From UMGS1908 sp964432825 (lineage in GTDB: Bacteria > Bacillota > Clostridia > Christensenellales > UBA1242): a stretch of 23,325 nucleotides of DNA. The position numbers were made by a program, and so were the translations under genes. Below are positions 1 to 7,518 of the stretch, one piece after another (the stretch's first letter is position 1; every line of letters begins with the position of its first letter). The stretch is from the NCBI GenBank assembly GCA_964432825.1, contig CAYSOX010000017.1:1-23325 (forward strand), read 5' to 3'. The notes under the pieces were generated by a model, which searched no databases, was not told the origin of the DNA, and saw only the letters and a list, made by a program, of their open reading frames with translations.

Positions 1-398
<398 letters not shown>

Positions 399-622
399 TA
401 AGAAATTTATTCCAACTTAACGAACATTATTACTGACGTAATAAAGTTGCTAAACTTTCTAAAATTGTGTGAATAATAAATTCACGATTGACAAGGATAT
501 GATTTTAAGTTGAAAAATTCTTCAACACGAATCTTGTATAAAACCTATCAATTCAAATTATTTAATTGTGAAGTTTCGATTTGCTGAACCAACATTTTTG
601 TGTGTCGGTGTCAACATAAACA
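399..622 (-). other. 16S rRNA leader with three small hairpins
   Basis: This is the transcribed spacer between the promoters and mature 16S. It holds no gene. Three perfect short inverted repeats lie in a row: 509-526 (GTTGAA/TTCAAC), 469-485 (GTGAAT/ATTCAC) and 427-444 (TTATTAC/GTAATAA). They probably shape the precursor or help antitermination and processing. I see no convincing boxA. The RNase III processing stem cannot be judged because its other half is outside the window. Confidence 0.6.
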
Positions 623-651
623 ATAATATCACTATTGTTTTGATTTGTCAA
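623..651 (-). promoter_or_regulatory. Proximal rRNA promoter (sigma-A type)
   Basis: On the minus strand TTGACA (651-646), a 17-nt spacer and TATTAT (628-623) make a near-consensus vegetative promoter. Upstream A-tracts (652-683) resemble an UP element. The expected start is near 616, giving a leader of about 220 nt before 16S. It shares its spacing and boxes exactly with the distal copy. Confidence 0.85.
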
Positions 652-816
652 CACTTTTTTCAAAATTTTTTCAAATTTTTTTAAAAAGTTTTTTTGAAGC
701 AATTTAATTCACTTTTAAAAGTTCATTTTTACTGTTTCTTCGTTGACAGCGAAAACATAATAACACTAAATTTTTCGTTTGTCAACACCTTTTTCAAAAT
801 TTTTTCAAAAATTTTT
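644..816 (-). repeat. Duplicated promoter/UP-element module
   Basis: The 32 nt at 644-675 and 778-809 are identical except for one T/C difference. Each copy spans the -35 box and the phased A-tracts upstream of it. The 134-bp periodicity suggests duplication of a promoter module, or strong selection on the same elements. Confidence 0.75.
757..785 (-). promoter_or_regulatory. Distal rRNA promoter (sigma-A type)
   Basis: TTGACA (785-780), a 17-nt spacer and TATTAT (762-757) on the minus strand, 134 bp upstream of the proximal promoter. A-tracts at 786-816 form an UP-like element. Tandem promoters before rRNA operons are common in bacteria, which supports both calls. Confidence 0.85.
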
Positions 817-848
817 CAATTGCTTCAAAAGTCTGCATTTTCTACATA

Positions 849-1379
849 TTAGAAGTCGTCGTCTTCATCATCTTCGTCATCGTCGTCCTCAAAGTCCTCT
901 TCATCGTCCTCATCCTCGTCCAAATCATCTAGGTCATCTAAGTCATCCAAATCCAAATCATCCTCGTCCGAATAATCTGCCTTATCGCTATCTTCTTCCT
1001 CGCTTTCGTCGTCGTCATCGTCAAAGTCGTCATCGCTAAGATCAGACAATGGAACAAGTTCAACATCGTCGTCTTGGACATTTTCGGTGTCATTTTCCCA
1101 ACTTTCTGACTTTTCCTCGTCTTCGTCATCTTGTGAAGTGTTTAATTCTTCGTCATCTTCCTCTTTGCCTTTTGCACATTCTTCACAACATTTTTGGTCG
1201 GGTGAAATAAAGTTTTGTCCACAAATTGGGCAAAGGTCTAGTTCGTCCTCATCTTCAAAATGTTCAAATACTTCTCCAGCAAGTTTAAGTTCAGCCATAC
1301 AAACTGGACAATACCTATCTGTGCTTTTAATATAATTTAATTCACAGCGTGGGCATTTGATGTAAGATACTTTCTTCAT
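849..1379 (-). CDS. Double zinc-ribbon protein with a long acidic tail
   Basis: The 176-residue protein has two predicted zinc ribbons at the N-terminus: Cys9/Cys12 with Cys24/Cys27, and Cys50/Cys53 with Cys64 or Cys65/Cys68. From about residue 72 to the end it is almost wholly Asp/Glu with a few Ser and Leu. That tail is probably disordered; it recalls the acidic tail of the RNA polymerase delta subunit, although the N-terminal domain is unrelated. The start is supported by AAAGGAG about 8 nt upstream. The gene lies directly upstream of, and on the same strand as, the rRNA promoters, with no recognisable terminator between. Function is unknown; binding to a basic or nucleic-acid-binding partner is only an inference. 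The Asp/Glu codon repeats make overlapping frames look open, but these are shadows. Confidence 0.85.
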   Translation of the reverse strand: MKKVSYIKCPRCELNYIKSTDRYCPVCMAELKLAGEVFEHFEDEDELDLCPICGQNFISPDQKCCEECAKGKEEDDEELNTSQDDEDEEKSESWENDTENVQDDDVELVPLSDLSDDDFDDDDDESEEEDSDKADYSDEDDLDLDDLDDLDDLDEDEDDEEDFEDDDDEDDEDDDF

Positions 1380-1452
1380 TAATATGTCTCCTTTGCATAT
1401 ATATGTTGAATTTATTGTTGCAATAACTGATTAATTATCGCAACTGCAAACT

Positions 1453-1480
1453 ATTATATACAAATGAAATAAAATTACAA
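1453..1480 (-). promoter_or_regulatory. Likely promoter of the acidic zinc-ribbon gene
   Basis: On the minus strand TTGTAA (1480-1475), a 16-nt spacer and a perfect TATAAT (1458-1453). The expected start near 1446 gives a leader of about 65 nt before the ATG at 1379. It is the best match in this AT-rich spacer; the -35 box is only fair. Confidence 0.55.
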
Positions 1481-1735
1481 CTAATTTTTAATATTTATTT
1501 AATTTTGCATTACAATATATATCTGTACTGTATATCATATTTTTATTACTAATAAATATTTATTAATTTTATTTATTATTTTTCATTATATTACCCGCAT
1601 AACATTACCCACCATTCTGTAATAATTTTAATATTTTACGCCAAATCTTTTTGTAATATTGCATTTTCAATGCCCACCCTACTTTTCTTATTGTTTTTAG
1701 TTATTATTTGATAATCAAATTTTGGGTTTGTCCGT
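1481..1735. other. AT-rich spacer without a recognised feature
   Basis: Together with the flanking promoter and terminator, this fills the 450-bp gap between the acidic protein gene and spo0A. It is very AT-rich. A near-palindrome at about 1706-1720 (ATTTGATAATCAAAT) is the only structure I see, and it is too weak to name. No ORF with a ribosome binding site is present. Confidence 0.5.
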
Positions 1736-1786
1736 AAAAAAATAGCAAAAAAATAAAATTGTTATGATTTTATAACAATTTTATTT
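1736..1786 (-). terminator. Intrinsic terminator of spo0A
   Basis: A perfect 15-bp stem (1751-1765 with 1772-1786) and a 6-nt loop, followed on the minus strand by T-runs at 1753-1736. It lies 46 nt past the spo0A stop codon. The stem is almost pure A/T, but its length and the T-tract fit a rho-independent terminator. Confidence 0.8.
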
Positions 1787-1831
1787 ATACATACAATATT
1801 TTTAATATATTTAATAAATTTTTTAAATCTA

Positions 1832-2572
1832 TTAACCCTCTAAAAGCATTTTGTCTGCAACCAAAGCAATAAACTCTCCATTTGTTGGTTTTTCGTTGGT
1901 ATCATAAACTTTTAAACCGAACACATCATTGATATTTTCTATTTTGCCTTTATTCCACGCAACCTCAATAGCATGGCGAATAGCACGCTCGACCTTGCTT
2001 GCACTGGTTGAAAACAAATCTGCAATTGATGGATACAATTTTTTAGTGATGTTATTTATAATTTTAGGGTCGTTGATTGTAAGTTTTATAGCCTCACGCA
2101 AGAACTGATAACCTTTTATATGTGCAGGGATTCCGACCGTTATAAAAATATTGGTTATTTTTTCTTCCAATCTTTTTTCGACCGTTTGAACGGGGCGTTC
2201 TTCATTTTCAAACAATTCAAATATTCGGCGAGCAACAATATCCGTTTCAATCGGCTTAATCATAAAATAGTCAAAACCCATTTTAATTGCCTTATTTACA
2301 TAAAAAGGTGAATTTAAAGCACTTACGGCAACGAATTTAATTTTCGAATTTTCATTCCTTATTTTTGTAAATAGTTCAAATCCATCACACGCAGGCATTA
2401 AAATATCAAGAACCACAACATCGGGCTGAATTGCAACGGCTTTTTCAACCGCATCTTCGCCGTCTACCGAAGTATCCGCAACTTCTATGTTTGGCATATC
2501 TAAAAATTCCTTTGTATATCTTTCACACTCTTCTAAACTGTCTATTACTAATAATTTAATTTTACGCACCAT
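1832..2572 (-). CDS. spo0A: Stage 0 sporulation response regulator Spo0A
   Basis: Master regulator of sporulation entry: a phosphorelay or kinase phosphorylates the receiver, and the dimer binds 0A boxes. The receiver domain (about 1-120) has the phospho-acceptor Asp56 in VVVLDILMP, Ser84 and Lys106. The C-terminal effector domain (about 138-246) is unmistakable: GIPAHIKGYQFLREAI at 147-162, recognition helix SKVERAIRHAIEVAW at 192-206, and the closing PTNGEFIALVADK. At 246 residues it is slightly shorter than Bacillus Spo0A (267), as in many Clostridia. AAGGAGG sits 6 nt before the ATG. One oddity is that the usual acidic pair near residue 11 reads Asp11-Ser12 rather than Asp-Asp, which could alter Mg2+ binding. 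The gene appears monocistronic with its own terminator. Confidence 0.97.
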   Translation of the reverse strand: MVRKIKLLVIDSLEECERYTKEFLDMPNIEVADTSVDGEDAVEKAVAIQPDVVVLDILMPACDGFELFTKIRNENSKIKFVAVSALNSPFYVNKAIKMGFDYFMIKPIETDIVARRIFELFENEERPVQTVEKRLEEKITNIFITVGIPAHIKGYQFLREAIKLTINDPKIINNITKKLYPSIADLFSTSASKVERAIRHAIEVAWNKGKIENINDVFGLKVYDTNEKPTNGEFIALVADKMLLEG

Positions 2573-2755
2573 ATCCTCCTTGTTCTGCGGGAAATTGAAT
2601 TTATTTTATCATCAAACACCGATTTTTAAGTGAAATTTTAATGTCCAAATATATAAACAATTGGAAAAAATATTCATTTTTAACCCACTCCACTTTTTTA
2701 TGTTTGAAATAATTTGGATTTTTTGTCTTAAATTGAAAAATTTCACTAGGCAAAG

Positions 2756-2789
2756 AAAAACTTCACAACATAATTATTGTGAAGTTTTT
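2756..2789 (-). terminator. Intrinsic terminator of the GNAT gene
   Basis: A 13-bp stem AAAAACTTCACAA/TTGTGAAGTTTTT with an 8-nt loop, 20 nt past the stop of the acyltransferase gene. The A and T flanks make it symmetric, so it could work in both directions; only minus-strand transcription is expected here. Confidence 0.85.
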
Positions 2790-2809
2790 GTTATTTATTC
2801 ATAACAATA

Positions 2810-3940
2810 CTAATTTTTTGTCAAATTTTTAAGATAGCATACTTTTTTTCGAACAATTTCGCGTTCGAATACTCCTAATGCACTTAGTGCAGGGAAATTA
2901 TCTTCCAACTGACTTCCGGTGTCACAACTAACAATTCCATTTTTTATAATTCTTTCAAGCATATTTTTAATAATTATAGCCGTAACGCCCATTTTTTGGT
3001 ATTTTGGTCTAACCCCTATCAATGCAAGTTCCAAATATTTTGGGTGACGAATATCATGTAAAATTCTAAAAATTCCAAATGGGAAGAGTCTGCCCTTGCA
3101 TTTATTCATAGCACGCGCAAGTGATGGATACCCAACACCAAAACCCGCAAGTTTTTCATCCTTATCAAAAACCAAAACTATATAATCTTTATCAACAACA
3201 AACTTAAACAAATCAATAGTTTGCTTTACCATCATATCATTAAAAGGCATGGTTCCGTACAAATTTACAAAGGACTCGTCCAAAACCTCAAACACCTCTT
3301 TGCCATATTTATCAACAATTTCTTTGGTGTTTTTAAACTTCTTTTCGTGGAAACCATAACGCTTTTCAATAACACCCGCCATACGGTCGACCTTTTCGCC
3401 CACCTTTTCAGGCACTTTCATACGCCACTCCACCCATTTTGCATCTGGAACATAACCATTTCTAACAATATGTTTTTCGTAATAATCGGCATTCCACGAA
3501 CCTTGATAGGTTCCAATAGTGTCAAACCCATAGGTTAAAAGTCCCTCTCTTTCAAGGTCGTTAAAGCCTAAAGGTCCGTGAATATCTTCCATTCCACGAG
3601 AAATCGCCCACTCTTCTACCCTTTTTAAAAGCGCGTCGGCAACTTCATCATCATCTATTAAGTCAAATCTTGAGAATCTTGCGCGTTTTGCATTGTTTTT
3701 TTCATTATATAACTTGCAAATAAGCCCCGCCACACGACCAACAACTTTGCCATCTCTATATGCTAAAAAATATACGGCTTCAGCATCATGAAAAGATGCA
3801 TTTTTTTTGGGATTTGTCAAATTTAATTCGTCCGACTCCATTGGTGGAACATAATATGGATTACCTGCGTATAATTTTGTTGGAAACTTAACAAATTTTT
3901 TAAACTCTTTTTTTGTTTTTACTTCTCGTACTTCTACCAT
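2810..3940 (-). CDS. GNAT-superfamily acyltransferase (YghO-like)
   Basis: A 376-residue protein of the long GNAT type found widely in bacteria, with no established substrate that I know of. Visible marks are HGPLGFNDLEREGLL at 121-135 followed by GFD and a downstream YYEKH segment, typical of the YghO-like group. The C-terminal half has a GNAT motif A-like acyl-CoA loop, GVRPKYQKMGVT, at 309-320. An upstream in-frame TTG at 3943 would add one residue. I prefer the ATG at 3940, because AAGGAGA (3947-3953) is then 6-7 nt away rather than 3-4. It is transcribed away from the SpoVB-like gene, from divergent promoters in a 97-bp gap. Family placement is fairly sure; the reaction is unknown. Confidence 0.85.
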   Translation of the reverse strand: MVEVREVKTKKEFKKFVKFPTKLYAGNPYYVPPMESDELNLTNPKKNASFHDAEAVYFLAYRDGKVVGRVAGLICKLYNEKNNAKRARFSRFDLIDDDEVADALLKRVEEWAISRGMEDIHGPLGFNDLEREGLLTYGFDTIGTYQGSWNADYYEKHIVRNGYVPDAKWVEWRMKVPEKVGEKVDRMAGVIEKRYGFHEKKFKNTKEIVDKYGKEVFEVLDESFVNLYGTMPFNDMMVKQTIDLFKFVVDKDYIVLVFDKDEKLAGFGVGYPSLARAMNKCKGRLFPFGIFRILHDIRHPKYLELALIGVRPKYQKMGVTAIIIKNMLERIIKNGIVSCDTGSQLEDNFPALSALGVFEREIVRKKVCYLKNLTKN

Positions 3941-3966
3941 CAATAAATCTCCTTAACAACTTTAAT

Positions 3967-3994
3967 TTTATAACAATTGACACAATTTTTGCAA
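3967..3994 (-). promoter_or_regulatory. Candidate promoter of the GNAT gene
   Basis: TTGCAA (3994-3989), a 16-nt spacer and TATAAA (3972-3967) on the minus strand, with the expected start about 20 nt before the ATG. It is moderate in quality and lies back to back with the plus-strand promoter at 3999-4027. Confidence 0.45.
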
Positions 3995-3998
3995 GCAT

Positions 3999-4027
3999 TT
4001 GACTCATATAAATTAAAAAAATCTAAT
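3999..4027 (+). promoter_or_regulatory. Promoter of the SpoVB-like gene, giving a nearly leaderless mRNA
   Basis: TTGACT (3999-4004), a 17-nt spacer and TCTAAT (4022-4027). The expected start, about 4034, is only a few bases before the ATG at 4038, and no Shine-Dalgarno sequence is present. That combination fits a leaderless or near-leaderless transcript. Confidence 0.55.
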
Positions 4028-4037
4028 AAAATTTATT

Positions 4038-5510
4038 ATGAAAAAGTTTTTTAAAGCCGTAATGATTACTATGGTGTTAAGTATTTTCACCAAAATATTA
4101 AGTTTTTTGTTAAAAATATATATTTCACGAAAAATTGGTGCAACCGCCCTAGGCTTTTACCAAATATCGCTTTCCGCCTTCTTTTTACTTTGTTCGCTGG
4201 TAACAAGTGGTTTGCCCCTAATAATTTCTAGACGAATAGCCAAAGACAACTCTTCCGAACAAAAAACGGTCGGCGCCGGACTTATTATTGCACTTACAAT
4301 TTCAGCAATTGTTATCGCCATCGTTTTATGTACACCCTCTTTATTTTCACGAATTTGGGGGCAACAAAAATCTTTGAATTGTTTATATGTTTTACTTCCT
4401 GCCGTTTTATTTACCGCAATATATGTTCCCATTCGCGGAAGTATGTGGGGTAAACGACAATTTTTTGAACTTGGAATGATTGAACTTATAGAACAAATTG
4501 CAAAATTTATCCTTTGTGTGATACTATTTAATATAATTCTTACCCTTAATGGTGAAATTTTAACTTCTCTTATTTACACCCTTGCTTGCGTTATCAGTAC
4601 CATTATTGCAATAATTTTATATTTCAAAAAAGGCGGGCGAATCACATTAAATAAAACACTAATTAAACCATTAATTAAAGAAAGTTTACCCATCGCAATT
4701 GTTCGCGTTGGCACAAGCATTGTTGCAATGATTATATCCGTAATTATGCCGGCAATGCTCACAAAAACAGGGCTTACACTTGACCAATCAGTTGCAGAAT
4801 ATGGTGTAGCAATCGGGATGACCTTTCCACTTCTATCCATCCCGGGGATTATTATCGGGTCAATCTCGGTGCCTCTTCTACCAGAAATTTCTAGCAGTAA
4901 CACCGATGAAATAAAGACACAAATAAACAACTCTCTTTCTTATTCTATAATGATATCGCTTATTCTCTTCCCTATATTTTTTATTCTTGGCGACAAAATA
5001 GGAATTTGGCTATATAAAAATGAACTTTCGGGAGAACTTTTAAGTGCGGGCAGTTTTTTATTGTTGCCACTTGGAATTTCTCAAATAACCTCTAGTGTTT
5101 TAAACGCTTTAGGTAAAGAAAAACAAGGACTTTTGATTCAATCTTTGAGTGCGGTAATTTTAATTCTATCCGTCGTTATATTACCAAAATTTTGCGGAAT
5201 ATATGCACTTTTAATAGGATTTTTTGCAATGAATATTTTAACCTCGATTTTAAACTTAATTGCAATAAAAAAATACCTATCTAAAGAACCTTTGATAATC
5301 TTAGTTAAAAACTTGTTAATGTGCATTCCCGCATCGCTTTTCGCCCTATTTATTAACGGTATTTGTACCAGCGCCACACTTAACAACCTTTTATCAATAA
5401 TGATTTCTTCTAGTGTTTCGGTTGCTTCGCTAGTAATAATGCTTATAACTTTTAATATGGTGGATATAAAACAATTTTTACCACTAAAACCCAACGACAA
5501 AAAAGGATAA
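4038..5510 (+). CDS. spoVB: SpoVB-like polysaccharide/lipid flippase (MOP superfamily)
   Basis: A 490-residue polytopic membrane protein with about 12-14 hydrophobic segments. The N-terminal pattern TKILSFLLKIYISRKIGA followed by LGFYQISLS and SGLPLIISRRIAK matches SpoVB and related MOP-family exporters, close in length to Bacillus SpoVB (518). Members flip lipid-linked sugar precursors across the membrane; SpoVB is needed for spore cortex synthesis. The exact paralogue (SpoVB, YkvU, MurJ-like Amj partners) cannot be fixed from sequence reading, though the sporulation genes nearby favour SpoVB. No ribosome binding site is visible upstream (see the promoter at 3999-4027). It heads a plus-strand block followed 76 nt later by the YetF-like gene. 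Confidence 0.85.
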   Translation: MKKFFKAVMITMVLSIFTKILSFLLKIYISRKIGATALGFYQISLSAFFLLCSLVTSGLPLIISRRIAKDNSSEQKTVGAGLIIALTISAIVIAIVLCTPSLFSRIWGQQKSLNCLYVLLPAVLFTAIYVPIRGSMWGKRQFFELGMIELIEQIAKFILCVILFNIILTLNGEILTSLIYTLACVISTIIAIILYFKKGGRITLNKTLIKPLIKESLPIAIVRVGTSIVAMIISVIMPAMLTKTGLTLDQSVAEYGVAIGMTFPLLSIPGIIIGSISVPLLPEISSSNTDEIKTQINNSLSYSIMISLILFPIFFILGDKIGIWLYKNELSGELLSAGSFLLLPLGISQITSSVLNALGKEKQGLLIQSLSAVILILSVVILPKFCGIYALLIGFFAMNILTSILNLIAIKKYLSKEPLIILVKNLLMCIPASLFALFINGICTSATLNNLLSIMISSSVSVASLVIMLITFNMVDIKQFLPLKPNDKKG

Positions 5511-5556
5511 AATTCGCCAAACCATTTTATCCATTTAATAAATATAAAATATAAAA

Positions 5557-5599
5557 ACCTTACAAACTAAAACTATTATGGTTAATATGTTTGTAAGGT
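5557..5599 (+). repeat. Inverted repeat spanning the YetF start region
   Basis: ACCTTACAAAC (5557-5567) and GTTTGTAAGGT (5589-5599) are perfect 11-bp complements with a 21-nt loop. Both candidate start codons (5578 and 5587) fall in the loop or at the stem base. No T-run follows the stem, so it is not a typical terminator of the upstream gene. It may be a translational control hairpin or an operator. Confidence 0.6.
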
Positions 5600-6297
5600 C
5601 TATTATTATATATTTATTCATTCTATTTGCAATTCGGTTTATGGGCAAAAGACAAGTTGGCGAAATGCAACCTTTTGAGTTTGTAATAACGCTTATTATT
5701 GCCGATATTGCAACCATACCAATGTCTGAAATTTCGGTGCCAATATTGCACGGCATTATACCAATTTTCAGCATAATCATCATTCACTATTTTATTTGTT
5801 TGCTTTCAAGAAAAAGCATGAAGGCAAGGTATATAATCAGCGGACGGTCGGCAATTGTTATAAATCCATCAGGAATCAACTATAAAGAATTAAAAGCCCT
5901 AAATATGAACCTTGACGACTTAATTGAATCTTTAAGATGCTCAGATATTTATAATCTAAACGATGTGGCATATGCAATAATAGAAACAAACGGCAAACTC
6001 TGCGTAATAAAAAAATCGAGTGTTGAAAGTGTAACTCGTGAGGATGTGAAAATTGAAAGCAGTGAAGCAAGCCTACCCGTTTCAGTAATAATGGACGGAA
6101 AACTTATGAAAGAAAATGTAACACTTACCGGTATAACCGACCAACAAATTGACGATTGTGTTAAAAAGGTAAATGCAAAGTCTATTAAAGATATTATGAT
6201 TTTTACCATAAATGCAAATGGCGACTGCTTTATTCAAGACTACAAAAACGATGCACAAAACTTTACGATAGACTACGACGGCTCGGGCAAGTGGTAA
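5587..6297 (+). CDS. YetF/DUF421 membrane protein
   Basis: A member of the DUF421 family (YetF, YkjA, YrbG in Bacillus), linked to spores and membranes in Firmicutes; some members act in the spoVA/GerA germination context. Three N-terminal membrane helices (about 2-18, 30-47 and 52-72 from this start) carry the family signature MGKRQVGEMQPFEFV at 19-33 and IADIATIPM. The soluble C-terminal half is the conserved cytoplasmic domain. I chose the ATG at 5587 over 5578 because family members normally begin with a short hydrophobic M-[FL]-x-R segment. No Shine-Dalgarno sequence serves either start; a TATTAT at 5574-5579 would place a transcript start at about 5586. Downstream DUF4363 confirms the usual gene pair. 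Confidence 0.88.
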   Translation: MFVRSIIIYLFILFAIRFMGKRQVGEMQPFEFVITLIIADIATIPMSEISVPILHGIIPIFSIIIIHYFICLLSRKSMKARYIISGRSAIVINPSGINYKELKALNMNLDDLIESLRCSDIYNLNDVAYAIIETNGKLCVIKKSSVESVTREDVKIESSEASLPVSVIMDGKLMKENVTLTGITDQQIDDCVKKVNAKSIKDIMIFTINANGDCFIQDYKNDAQNFTIDYDGSGKW

Positions 6298-6307
6298 GGA
6301 GAAAAAT

Positions 6308-6703
6308 ATGACAAAGAAATTGATTGTTATAATTATATTTATAATTGGCATTGTGGTTCTAGGGTTCTTTGAATCTCACTACATTTTAAACTCCTTTGAT
6401 GAACTTTCAGACAAACTGGTGGTTATAGAAACCACCCTTTCTAAAACACCCGACCACATAGACACCGAAGAAAATATAACCACCTTAAAAGACTTACACT
6501 CTCATTGGCAAAAGCACACCAAAATTTTAAAATTTTTCGTTTGGCATACCGGAATTAAAGATGTAGAAGTTGGCTTAAGCCGTATAACTAGTTACACCGA
6601 AATGAACAATTATGAAGAAGCCTATACCGAATTAAACAACCTAATAGACTATTGCAATCACTATAGCGAAGACTATCGCTTTAGCATACAAAATATTATT
6701 TAA
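6308..6703 (+). CDS. DUF4363 family membrane-anchored protein
   Basis: A 131-residue protein with one N-terminal membrane helix (about 5-22) and an extracytoplasmic helical domain containing paired-helix patterns (ELSDKLVVIETTL, EEAYTELNNLIDYCNHY). The family typically lies directly behind a DUF421 gene in Clostridia, as it does here, with a 10-nt gap. GGAG 7 nt before the ATG supports the start. It is probably a partner of the YetF-like protein at the membrane; its activity is unknown. Confidence 0.85.
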   Translation: MTKKLIVIIIFIIGIVVLGFFESHYILNSFDELSDKLVVIETTLSKTPDHIDTEENITTLKDLHSHWQKHTKILKFFVWHTGIKDVEVGLSRITSYTEMNNYEEAYTELNNLIDYCNHYSEDYRFSIQNII

Positions 6704-6780
6704 TAAAAGTTTGTCAAGTTTTCAAAAAATCAAACCACACCCTACACCCCGCTCCCGTTTATTTTGTCAAAACGCAAATA

Positions 6781-7518
6781 CTACATCATTATTTCTTTTA
6801 AATTTTTTAAGGCTTTTGCCTCAATTCTACTTATTTGTACCTGACTTACACCCAGCATTCGAGCAATTTCCGTCTGTGTTTGACCTCTAAAATATCTAAG
6901 TAAGATGATTTTTTTTGCTTTAGGTTCCAACCTTTCTATATATTCTTTAAGCATAATTTTCTCAATATTACTATCCTCTGAGTCTTCGTGTTTTAATTTA
7001 TCAATTAAGTTTGGGCTAGAATCGGATTTATCTGCCGTTTTATCATACAAATACAGCAAACAAAAAGCCGAGTCCATTGCCAAAATAACATCCTGCTCAT
7101 CCGCCTCAAACTCTCGGGCAAGTTCTGAAACTGTTGGAGACTCCTTTTCGTTTCGTTTACACTCATCTAAATATCTATTAATTTTCTGCGAAAGTGACTT
7201 AATTGACCGTGAAATTTTGATACTCCCGTCATCCCTTAAGTATCTTTTAATTTCGCCCGCAATCATAGGAACGGCATAAGTTGAAAATTTAACACCAAAC
7301 TTAGGAGAAAAGTTGTTAATCGCTTTAGAAAATCCAAGCGACCCTAATTGATACAAGTCATCATACTCCACCCCTCTTCCAACAAATCGCCGTACAATGC
7401 TTTTAATTAAAGGATAATTTGAATCTATCAATTTGTTCTTTGCATCGCCGTCACCCTTTTGTGCAAGTACAATAAGCCTTTCAGTTTCTTCCACAGAAAG
7501 CAACTGAAATTCACTCAT
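6781..7518 (-). CDS. spoIIAC: RNA polymerase sigma-F factor, forespore-specific
   Basis: A 245-residue sigma-70 family factor. Region 2 (about 34-105) reads VGRGVEYDDLYQLGSLGF and VKFSTYAVPMIAGEIKRYLR, very close to sigma-F and sigma-G. Region 4.2 has the helix-turn-helix TQTEIARMLGVSQVQISRIE at about 214-233. It is called sigma-F rather than sigma-G because it is the last gene of a spoIIAA-spoIIAB-spoIIAC operon. The ATG overlaps the spoIIAB stop (ATGA, 7515-7518), indicating translational coupling, and GGAGAG lies 6-8 nt upstream. After asymmetric division it directs early forespore transcription once SpoIIAB releases it. No obvious intrinsic terminator follows in the 77 nt before the convergent DUF4363 gene. 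Confidence 0.96.
   Translation of the reverse strand: MSEFQLLSVEETERLIVLAQKGDGDAKNKLIDSNYPLIKSIVRRFVGRGVEYDDLYQLGSLGFSKAINNFSPKFGVKFSTYAVPMIAGEIKRYLRDDGSIKISRSIKSLSQKINRYLDECKRNEKESPTVSELAREFEADEQDVILAMDSAFCLLYLYDKTADKSDSSPNLIDKLKHEDSEDSNIEKIMLKEYIERLEPKAKKIILLRYFRGQTQTEIARMLGVSQVQISRIEAKALKNLKEIMM

Noticed and set aside
644..652. TTTGTCAAC motifs near the rRNA promoters (also 778-786) as Spo0A boxes
   Set aside because: They are explained by the -35 TTGACA read on the opposite strand and miss the last base of the 0A consensus; control of rRNA by Spo0A is not otherwise supported.
850..1080. Tandem repeat-like TCGTC/TCATC stretch, possible CRISPR or satellite
   Set aside because: The units are irregular and codon-phased, with no spacers; this is the acidic tail coding sequence.
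779..1335. Plus-strand His/Pro/Arg-rich and Ser-rich ORFs opposite the acidic protein gene
   Set aside because: They are shadows of Asp/Glu codon repeats; the minus frame has a ribosome site and zinc-ribbon motifs, while these have neither.
2597..2700. sigma-H promoter before spo0A
   Set aside because: An AATGAAT -10-like element is present, but the GGA-containing -35 candidate is only about 7 nt away instead of 11-12.
4157..4930. Minus-strand ORFs inside the SpoVB-like gene
   Set aside because: They have no ribosome sites or family features and are shadows of a well-supported plus-strand membrane protein.
6781..7518. The sporulation sigma factor as sigma-G
   Set aside because: The sequence alone is close to both, but its position behind spoIIAA and spoIIAB marks it as sigma-F.
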